The notes beneath the pieces were generated by a model that saw only the letters and a program-made list of their open reading frames with translations, did no database searches and was not told the origin of the DNA. Shown here piece after piece: positions 57,417-64,000 of a stretch of DNA of 64,000 bases. Numbering within the stretch: the stretch's first letter is position 1; each line of letters opens with the position of its first letter. The translations under genes and the position numbers were made by a program. The DNA comes from Rhipidocladum racemiflorum. Its lineage: Eukaryota > Streptophyta > Magnoliopsida > Poales > Poaceae. The DNA lies in the NCBI GenBank assembly GCA_036346355.1, contig CM070572.1, forward strand, positions 3,169,001-3,233,000. The letters are read 5' to 3'.

Positions 57417-57990
57417 CATGTGTGTGGATGCCATGAAGACAAAGACAATTTATCTATCTTTGTGTTGGACTATATCATTATCTATTATGTATGTTAGACT
57501 TTAATTTGTGTTTGTGGACTATGTCTTGAACTATGTTACTATGTCTTGAATTTGTGCCAATCAACCTGATCTTGACTATTTGTGTAAATGGACTTTATGT
57601 TAGACTTTATGTTTGAATTATTTGTATTTAGTGTATTTATGTTAGAATTATGTCTCCAATTATGTATTAGTTAGGACGTTATGCTTGAGTTATTTGTATT
57701 TCGTGTATTTGTGTTAGGATTATGTCTCTAATAATGTGTTAGTTAGGTTATTTTCATCGTATGCTTTAATTTATGTATTTTATATGCTACCCGATTTAGT
57801 ATCCGGTATCCGTTCACTATCCGTCCGTATGATACCCGATTATCGTTTTCTATCCGACCGTTAATATCCGTATCCGTTCCGACTACCCGACCGTATTTTA
57901 GTCTTACCGTATCCGATCCGATATCCGACAAAATAAATTAGGGTAGGATATGGGAAGACCCCTACCCGATCCGTAACCGACCCGTTTTCA
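57417..57990 (+). other. hAT 3' UTR and subterminal repeats
   Basis: The first 350 bases are AT-rich and transcript-like, with repeated TATGTTAGACTTTATG-type phrases near 57480-57660. From 57780 the sequence is packed with TATCCGT/ACCCGA motifs in both orientations up to the terminal inverted repeat. These motif clusters probably recruit the transposase; this is inference from their position. Confidence 0.6.
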
Positions 57991-58044
57991 CCACTAGTAA
58001 CACGGGAAGAGCCCCAACAAGCCGCGATCGTTGTCATCCTGCGC

Positions 58045-58311
58045 CTAATACATCGGCGGCGGCGGCGGCACGGGCATCGCCATCCTGGTCATGCCGTTGG
58101 GGTTGGGAGAGGGAGGCTGCTTCACCGGCGACCTCTGCCCCAAACGCCTGACGGCTGTTTCCACAGCCTTCCGGCAGCCGGCCCACACGTGTGGAGGAGG
58201 AAGAGGACGCGGCGGCAGATGGCGTGCTGAGACCGCGCAGGAAGCCGGCGGGGGCAAGAGGAGGGCAGTGACGATGAGCAACCAAGTGGCTATCCTGCGA
58301 TACATCGACAT
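58045..58311 (-). CDS. small secreted Pro-rich protein, copy B (88 aa)
   Basis: From the ATG at 58311 the frame encodes MSMYRRIATWLLIVTALLL, likely cut after PPPASCA, with the same RHLPPRPLPPP start to the mature part as copy A. It differs from copy A at about five positions, all before the ARRLGQR/VRRLGQR segment. The last 34 residues, including SPNPNG and PVPPPPPMY, are unchanged, and no frame lesion has appeared. A 5.1-kb hAT element lies about 50 bases beyond its stop codon, in the likely 3' UTR. Function is unknown; a secreted signalling or wall-associated peptide is possible. Confidence 0.55.
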   Translation of the reverse strand: MSMYRRIATWLLIVTALLLPPPASCAVSARHLPPRPLPPPHVWAGCRKAVETAVRRLGQRSPVKQPPSPNPNGMTRMAMPVPPPPPMY

Positions 58312-58538
58312 GTATACTGCGATACTCACTAGCTCTCACTGAGCTTACGAGCTGGGAGGAGATGGCTTCGACTTGGTCTACTAATGTAAGAGGTCTTTTA
58401 CTAGTATAATGAACCGTAGAATCTGTGTAACCAAAGCCAAGAAACGTGGGCAAGGGAGATCAACGCCCTCCGCTTGTGCGGTGAGCACGCGGCAGATGTG
58501 TGCTGTTCATTGTACGTTTGCGGCCTTTTTAAATCATA

Positions 58539-58779
58539 GACTATCTCCAGCAATTTTCTTCGTTCTATTCCCTTCCTTAGATTCTTTCTCTTTACTTCCT
58601 ACTATCTCCAACAGTATCCTCTCGAAAGGATTTCTCTCTAGTATTGGAGAGAGAATCTGTTTCTTAAGGGATTCTCTCTCCGAATCCTTTCTGAAGGGAA
58701 GGCTGAAGGGAATCCGCTGGAGCACTTGGGATGAACGTAAAGGAATTTGAAGGCTGAAGGGAGTTTACTGGAGATAGTC
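58539..58779. mobile_element. MITE with GACTATCTCCAG ends
   Basis: The left end GACTATCTCCAGCAATTTTC and the inverted right end GACTATCTCCAGTAAACTCC share their first 12 bases. The 241-bp interior contains internal inverted stretches (GGATTTCTCTC and GAGAGAATCC types). Flanking bases ATA/TTA do not give a clean target duplication. Confidence 0.65.
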
Positions 58780-59294
58780 TTACTGATTGGGATTTGGGAC
58801 ATTGGTGCTGGTATTTGGCTTGCTTTACTCTTCCGTGCTGACTTGACCTCCGAGTTGTGCTTGGCTGTTCGTCCTGGCTCTCCACTTGTGCTTTTGCCAG
58901 TTCACGTGAATAAGCTAGCGATGCGCGCACGCGAGGACCTTCGAACGAACGAGCGAGATGAAGAGGAGATCGGTTTAGATTGTATTATGCTCGATCGCAG
59001 TATACGGTGGATCGTATAAATTAGATATATCTATAAATTTATTAAAGATAGTTTCCCTGCTCTACTATTAAAGAAAATGTAAATAAATATTAGTTAGTCT
59101 GATTTATTATATTAAAAAGATGTATAAATTATATTGAATTTAGCATACAGTAAAACGCTCAGAGCTGAAGAGGTAAGAGAGAAGAATCATGAAGTGCATG
59201 TAGATAGGAGAGTGAAGAAGAATGGGAAGTACAGTAGCGGCATGATATGAAAGTCCAATGCTCGTATGCATGGCATGTACTCACTACAGGAATT

Positions 59295-59565
59295 CGTATT
59301 ATTTTCGTCGGCCTATAATTATTTTCGTCGGCTCTCTCCAAGCCGACGATTATTTACCAAATTTTCGTCGGTTTTAGATTAACCGACGAAAATACTATTA
59401 TTTTCGTCGGTTTAGATGGAGCCGACGAATATACCTTCCTATTTTCGTCGGCCTAAAATTAACTGACGAAAATATATATTTATATTTTCGTCGGTCTAGG
59501 TAGAGCTGACGAAAATACTTTTATATTTTCGTCGGCTGTGTGCTGGCCGACGAAAATCGGACGGA
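59295..59565. repeat. CACTA subterminal repeat array (TTTTCGTCGG)
   Basis: Copies of TTTTCGTCGG alternate with inverted CCGACGAAAA at short spacing, making several small hairpins. Such arrays are the transposase-binding platform of CACTA elements. Some copies have single substitutions (CTGACGAAAA). Confidence 0.85.
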
Positions 59566-59829
59566 TAAAACACGCTAACAAAATTGCGAAGAGTGTTGGC
59601 CTCAGCTCCCCACCGCATCGATCTAGCCCTCACGCCCTCCGCGCCCGCCGCCCCCGACCTCCACGCCCCGCCCTTCGCGCCCGCCGCCCGCCGCGCCGCG
59701 CCCGACCGTTGTCGCCTCCGAGCCCAAGCCCAACCTTAGCCCCCGCCGCCGCATCCCGCCCAGCCTCACCCCGCGGGGAGGAGACGATGCCCTAGGGCCT
59801 CGCGATAGCGACCCGGTGGCGCTGTTCCG

Positions 59830-61210
59830 CAGCTGTTTCTCCTTCGGGTCGGCAGCTCCTTGTTCTCACGCCCCTCGCGGCCGGCGCCGTCGCATCCAAG
59901 GCCATCCTCCGCACCGTGCCGGAGGTCCCCACCGCCGAGATCTCCTCCGGCGACGGCGACAACGCGGACGCGCTCTTCTGCGACAGCTGGAGGCTGTCGG
60001 TGGAGACGGGCAACGCGGGGCCTGGAGCGCCGTGCCGGACCGCTGCGGGACGTTCGTGCGCGGGTACATGGAGGGCGAGCGCTACTCGTCCGACTCCGCC
60101 GTCGCCGCCGCCGACTCCCTCGCCTTCGCCGCCCTTGTCTTCACGTCCGGCGAGGGGGGCGCCAGGCCGGCGTGGGTGTTCGACGTCGACGAGACGCTGC
60201 TCTCCAATGCGCCCTACTACGCCGTCAGCGGCTGGGGGTAATTGGCCCAAACCCAGCTCTGTTGTTTTCTTTCCATCGACTGTTCGTGCACGAACGTGAT
60301 TGGCAAACCGTCGAAATCCAATGCGAATTCGTGCGGACGACGATGGATTTGGGTATTTGACACTAAACAAATTTTGAGGTAGTAAGAATTGTGTATACGC
60401 TTGCCACAAGCAAGTCTTTTTAGCATTTTTTTTTCATTATACTTGCTAATTCAGAGCAAAATTTTCTGGCTGTCGTAGTACTATAGCAATGTGCCAAGTG
60501 CCAACACAAAGGCATATTCTGTGGTGACTTCAATTTTAGTCTCGCGCAGAGCAACAATAGATGTGATTTCCTCGTTTGCCAGGGGCATTGCTACATAAAA
60601 TTCGTCCCCAATATTTGCTAGTACTCTGAACTGAAATATGCTTTGAAAAGAAAATTGGTTTGTAAATTAAGTTCCAATGCAGACTTTATATTATGTTGCG
60701 TTTGTTTGATTGATAAGGAAGTAGAAGTACCTGACTGTATCTTATATTAAAAGTTCTGCAAATCCAATGTATTAGAATACTCTGTGCAAGTAGGTTTTAG
60801 ATCTTTCCTCTCAAATTTTGTGGAACGTGGTTTGTTTCTTAATTCAGGGAAAGTAAAATTGTTAGAATCATCTGACTGGTAGCTTCTTTTTTTTGAAAGG
60901 CTGCATAATTTGGCTGTTTATAAAGGACTGCATGGTCATGTTTGTAGTTCTGTAGAAAAAGATTGGTACCTTGTTTTCTCACACGTCCCTGATTTTGTAG
61001 CTTGCAGGAATTCAATGAGACCTCATTTGATGAATGGGTAGATGTAGCAAAGGCACATGCGTTACCATATAGCTTGAAACTGTACAATGAGCTGCAGAGA
61101 CTTGGTTTCCATATCATCGTCTTGACTGGCCGAAGTGAATTGCAGCGTAATGCCACAGAAGAAAATGTTTTGTTTGCTGGCTACCATTCATGGGGAAAAC
61201 TCATACTGAG
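59830..61210 (+). pseudogene. HAD acid phosphatase (class IIIB), exons 1 and 2, frameshifted fragment
   Basis: Exon 1 (about 59830-60237) encodes PEVPTAEISSGDGDNADALF, then after one missing G near 60018 AWSAVPDRCGTFVRGYMEGE, and the phosphatase nucleophile motif VFDVDETLLSNAPYY. Exon 2 (61001-61210) encodes EFNETSFDEWVDVAKAHALP and motif II, FHIIVLTGRSELQ, ending GYHSWGKLILR. This is the plant acid phosphatase/vegetative-storage-protein family, usually secreted or vacuolar. The start codon and signal peptide area are not intact, the frame is broken once, and the last exon is replaced by an MO25 exon. It lies within the CACTA element. Confidence 0.8.
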
Positions 61211-61337
61211 GTACCTCCTGCAACTCTTTTTGTTATTGCATCTGATTATTGTTTGTGTTTTTAATAAATTTGATTAGCTTTGTTTATTTCACACATTACT
61301 TGTACTTGCACAATTCATTTATTTCTTCACCTCCCAG

Positions 61338-61412
61338 GTATGAGAATATGGACATTGCTTTACATTATGGCGCTATGTTGAGGGAATGTATTCATCACCA
61401 AAGTATTGCAAG
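61338..61412 (+). pseudogene. MO25 (CAB39) single exon, captured
   Basis: The exon reads YENMDIALHYGAMLRECIHH and then QSIAR, bounded by AG and GT. This is a strongly conserved stretch of MO25/CAB39 scaffold proteins, which in eukaryotes activate STE20/LKB1-type kinases. Its phase (leading G) fits the AG left by the acid phosphatase exon ending at 61210, so splicing would fuse ILR directly to YENMD. No other MO25 exon was recognised nearby. Confidence 0.75.
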
Positions 61413-61536
61413 GTGACATTACTAAATTGAAATGCTGATATGTTTGTGATATGTGTGTGTGTAGTGGCTATTATGTTTACTATCAAATATATGATTCTTG
61501 GCAGATATGGTCAATGAAAAATACTCTGTAGCTATA

Positions 61537-61790
61537 CTTTGAGGTGCAAAAATTAATAGTATACACTGATCTCCTTCTTAGTTTGAGGTGCAAAAATAGT
61601 ATACACTGATCTCCTTCTTTGTTTGAGGTGCAAAAATAGTATACACTGATCTCCTTTGTTTGAGGTGCAAAAATAGTATACACAGAAAAACAAAAATTGC
61701 ATTTTACCAAATAGAAAGATAAGAATAAGGCTTTAAAAATTAGCATACACTTATCTCCTTCTTAGTTTGAGGTGCAAAAATAGTATCTTA
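61537..61790. repeat. minisatellite, unit about 40 bp
   Basis: Units with TTTGAGGTGCAAAAATAGTA and TACACTGATCTCCTTCTTNG recur about four times in a row (61537-61682), and a further diverged pair lies at about 61745-61785. The array sits in the presumed intron after the MO25 exon. Length variation between units is a few bases. Confidence 0.75.
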
Positions 61791-62403
61791 ACACCAGTTA
61801 TGATATAGAGTCGAACTCTTTGTTGTCATGCTTTGCTTCTTTGTCTTTCTCTAGTGCTTGCGAGCATTGGAAGTATGGAAAGAACACAAGATTGTTTTTT
61901 TACCTTGTGATTGTTCTACGCAAATCAAATTTTCTAGCTGAATTTAATGAGAATATTTTGCAACAATATTTTTTGGATCGTTCTATGTTTGATCATCTGA
62001 GTATACCAATCTATAAGTGGACACATGCTTATCATCAGCGTGTACGGAAAGTTACTTCAGCTTTTATGTTAGATCTGTGGAGGATATGGATAATCATGGC
62101 TAGCAATAATTTGTCATGTTCATAATCCTTTATTATTTTTTTCCTTTTTATTTTCAGGATAGGATTGTCTTACTGTTTCTTGGTTTCCCAATGATTCTGT
62201 TGTTTCTTCGATCATGGCTATGGAATGGATGTTTTTCAGTATTGCCAGTTCAGCTCTACCAGGTACAATCTGATGCTTCTTCGTGACGATTTGGTAACAG
62301 CATGAACTAATGCTATGTTTGATGACATGCCAAGGAATAATGGATCTCTCGCATTTACTCACATTCGAGAAAACTATGAGTGTTGTGGATTCAAGTTATT
62401 TAG
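61791..62403 (+). other. CACTA interior, possible further gene fragments
   Basis: Splice-like borders surround pieces such as 62159-62260 (after a TTTTCAG acceptor) and 62315-62400 (DDMPRNNGSLAFTHIREN). The latter looks protein-like but is cut by the retrotransposon at 62404. I do not recognise the parent genes. A 101-codon frame at 61820-62125 is AT-rich and unconvincing. Confidence 0.3.
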
Positions 62404-63033
62404 TGTCGACGATTGGAGAACGGGCTCCCGTCGAGCTTACTTGTTGAATGGGGGATCAACAGAGCCCCGTCGTACGGATCGAAGAGGGCGTTCGAGCGAT
62501 GCGAGGTCGGGAGAAGAAGAAAAGGGGGACACGGTATTTTATCCTGGTTCGGGCCTCTCACCGTCGAGATAATAGCCCTACTCCAGTGTATTGTGTTCTA
62601 TCTTGGTGTCCCTCCCCCGTTACAGATCTTCAGGGGGGTTTAAATACTACGACTAGAGATACGAAGAAGGTAACTACCTCCTGGGATCACGCTATGTATC
62701 CATATCAGTGACCCGGCCCTTGATTCCGCGTTATTTGAATTTGGGTATGATCTCCCTTGATCTCTGGCTGATTGGTTGGCTCCTTCCTTTCTTGTAGCGT
62801 CATTTGGGCCCCGACCAAACACCCGAGTAGGTCGTGGCCTCTACGAGCATACTTGCTCGTGGGGGGGCGTGTTTGGTGCTTCTGCGAACAAAGGCGCAGA
62901 TGCGTATGCTCGGAGGAGAAGGAGGGATGCCTGCTTCGTTCTCCCGAGCATCTTCTTTTAGTACCACAAGGTCGGCGGGTTTAGCTTTTTACGGGGGTAC
63001 CGTGGTCTTTTGCCAGATAGCCAATCCCCGACA
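62404..63033 (-). repeat. 3' LTR of the second Tat element (inverted)
   Basis: On the plus strand it runs from TGTCGACGATTGGAG to CCAATCCCCGACA, the reverse complement of the first element's LTR. Divergence from those LTRs is visibly higher than between the two LTRs of element 1. Confidence 0.9.
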
Positions 63034-63446
63034 GCTAGCCCCCGAGGTTCAAGTGGGGAACCCTCGGGCTTCCCCTTGAGCCTAAGAAGACTTGAGGGGG
63101 GATTGAACTTCTTTTGATCGTGGTGCACGACCATTTTATGCCGGGACACGAGCTTCTTTACCCGCCGTCTTTGCTCAGCGCTAGTCGTTTGGTTGTTCTG
63201 CGGTTCCTTCTCGAGAGAAGCCTCCACCTGTGATGCAGCAGTTTCTCGGGAAGCGGCGCTTTTTCCGGCCAGGTGTTGCTACGTGATAGGCGGCGATTTT
63301 TATCCCGCCCCTTCACTGTCTTTTTAACCCTTTCTACCGGGAGAGGTCGGAGTTACACCGTGTCTCTTTGCTCGTCTTCGGCCAAAAAAACCTTCCAAGA
63401 GCCCTAGCGCCCAAGAACCCTTTTCGCTCCTCTTCCTTCTTTGGCC

Positions 63447-63860
63447 ATGGCGCGCTTCAAGGTCAGCCAGATGACCCGAAGGAGGCTCCAGGTGCTCACG
63501 GATGAGGGGTACGTCGACCCAAGCTCGGGTCGAGTGCCCGGGGGCGACGCGGTGCCGGCACCGCGGGAGACGGAGATCGTCTCCTGTGAGTTGTACGCCA
63601 TCAACGGGCTTCGTCTGCCCGAGAGCGACTTCCTCGCCTCCGTGCTTGCCTTCTGTGGGTGCGAGATCTCTCATCTCCACCCCAACTCTATCCTTTCTCT
63701 CGCAATCTTCTCCCATCTTTGCGAGGCGTACGTGGGCGTAGTGCCCACGGCTAGCCTTTTCTTTCACTTCTACTCCTTTCGCACCGTGGACGGCTCCGCC
63801 GGTTGCGTTTATCTCCGCCTCGGACCAACCGACCATACGAGTATCCTCTTGTCGCTTTGA
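63447..63860 (+). CDS. antisense frame of the second Tat element (Transposase_28-like), partial
   Basis: From the ATG at 63447 the frame encodes MARFKVSQMTRRRLQVLTDE and then 137 codons with no stop. These include ETEIVSCELYAINGLRLPES and HPNSILSLAIFSHLCEAYVG, ending at a stop at 63858-63860. In element 1 the same region (27814 downwards) is broken early. The domain is the plant 'putative gypsy type transposon' family. After FYSF a splice site or frameshift is likely, because homology to element 1 continues in another frame. Its role in the retrotransposon is not known. Confidence 0.6.
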   Translation: MARFKVSQMTRRRLQVLTDEGYVDPSSGRVPGGDAVPAPRETEIVSCELYAINGLRLPESDFLASVLAFCGCEISHLHPNSILSLAIFSHLCEAYVGVVPTASLFFHFYSFRTVDGSAGCVYLRLGPTDHTSILLSL

Positions 63861-64000
63861 AGGACTCGGTGTCGGGTTGGGCCGACCTCTGTACTACCGT
63901 AAGAAGGCGGAGGGTCCCGGCTGGTCTACATCGAGGAGGGGCGCTCCGCCCTCGAGGCAGCGCCCGCCCGCGTGCAACTGAGGAAGAGCGGGTGCTCGGG

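Larger units (their letters stand above)
52858..57996 (+). mobile_element. autonomous-looking hAT transposon, 5.1 kb
   Basis: The left end is TAGGGGTGAAAACGGGTCGG and the inverted right end is TAGTGGTGAAAACGGGTCGG. The right flank GTAACACG matches the left flank TTAAAACG at six of eight bases. The paralogous sequence at 45625-45640 shows the pre-insertion site with GTAACACG, supporting an 8-bp duplication. Subterminal regions are full of CGGGTA/TACCCG motifs at both ends, likely transposase-binding sites. The interior encodes an intact three-exon transposase. The element sits inside segmental duplication copy B. Confidence 0.88.
50600..59280. repeat. segmental duplication, copy B (expanded by insertions)
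   Basis: Copy B is collinear with copy A at 44500-46915. It has gained a hAT pair (51160-52090), Helitron H3 (52438-52721), the autonomous hAT (52858-57996) and probably a MITE (58539-58779). A CACTA end adjoins its right border. Copy A provides the empty site for H3 and the large hAT. Confidence 0.75.
59282..62403 (+). mobile_element. CACTA transposon, left end with captured genes
   Basis: The sequence starts CACTACAGGAATTCG, the canonical CACTA terminus. About a dozen direct and inverted ATTTTCGTCGG subterminal repeats follow, up to 59565. Downstream lie exons from an acid phosphatase and an MO25 gene. The opposite CCTGTAGTG end is not in the window; a retrotransposon interrupts at 62404, so the other end should be beyond it or lost. 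No transposase is seen, so this copy is non-autonomous as far as it can be read. Confidence 0.75.
62404..64000 (-). mobile_element. second Tat retrotransposon, minus-oriented, cut by the window edge
   Basis: The first 630 bases are the inverted LTR of the element at 17519. The sequence beyond 63034 corresponds to the 3' internal region of that element (27500-28214) read backwards. Orientation is therefore minus, and gag-pol would lie beyond 64000. The antisense frame of the element is on the plus strand here. The target duplication cannot be checked within the window. Confidence 0.88.

Noticed and set aside
59538..59795. 85-codon Pro/Arg-rich frame before the acid phosphatase piece
   Set aside because: GC-rich leader sequence without a start shared with the phosphatase; it ends before the homologous exon.
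1..64000. tRNA, rRNA, CRISPR or organelle insertions
   Set aside because: No characteristic cloverleaf boxes, rRNA phrases, spacer-repeat arrays or plastid/mitochondrial gene strings were noticed while reading both strands; a tRNAscan or organelle BLAST would be decisive.

Overview
The window is nuclear DNA from a grass (Poaceae). The evidence is one intron-rich plant housekeeping gene, CACTA, hAT, Helitron, Tourist-like, LINE and Ty3/gypsy elements of grass type, and captured fragments of typical plant genes. I cannot name the species from sequence alone. No organelle, bacterial or viral block, tRNA, rRNA or CRISPR array was seen.

Left part (1-10.3 kb): one complete gene on the minus strand, a neurochondrin-family protein. 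It can be read as 18 coding exons with consistent GT/AG borders and phases and no internal stop. Its start codon is the last triplet of the first coding exon. A 1.46-kb non-autonomous hAT element with a perfect 8-bp target duplication sits 82 bp upstream of that ATG.

Middle part (10.9-41.8 kb): a stack of nested transposable elements. The outermost is a plus-strand Helitron (about 10928-41788). It carries exon fragments of three unrelated genes in one orientation: a GT17-like glycosyltransferase, the G-patch protein TOUGH, and a C2-domain ArfGAP of the AGD12/ZAC type. Inserted into it are an 885-bp solo LTR, a second Helitron (13050-16360, minus) with a broken 2-oxoglutarate dioxygenase copy, and an L1-type LINE (about 16490-38510, minus). 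The LINE is itself interrupted by an 11.3-kb Tat-type Ty3/gypsy retrotransposon with an antisense Transposase_28-like reading frame, a 690-bp hAT element and a 3.2-kb TG...CA insert.

Right part (41.8-64 kb): an intergenic area rich in MITEs, containing a segmental duplication (about 44.5-46.9 kb against 50.6-59.3 kb). Each copy has an intact 88-codon frame for a small secreted proline-rich protein, and a decayed third relative lies at 47.7-48.6 kb. The second copy has been enlarged by a 284-bp Helitron and by a 5.1-kb hAT element encoding an apparently intact 820-aa BED-finger/DDE transposase. A CACTA end starts at 59282 and carries acid phosphatase exons joined in phase to an MO25 exon. A second, minus-oriented copy of the Tat element runs off the window edge.

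Functionally, only the neurochondrin gene, the two small secreted-protein frames and the hAT transposase look able to make an intact protein. The rest is a record of insertion, gene capture and decay. Exon coordinates were derived by hand from splice signals and frames. Family names come from remembered protein signatures, not searches.
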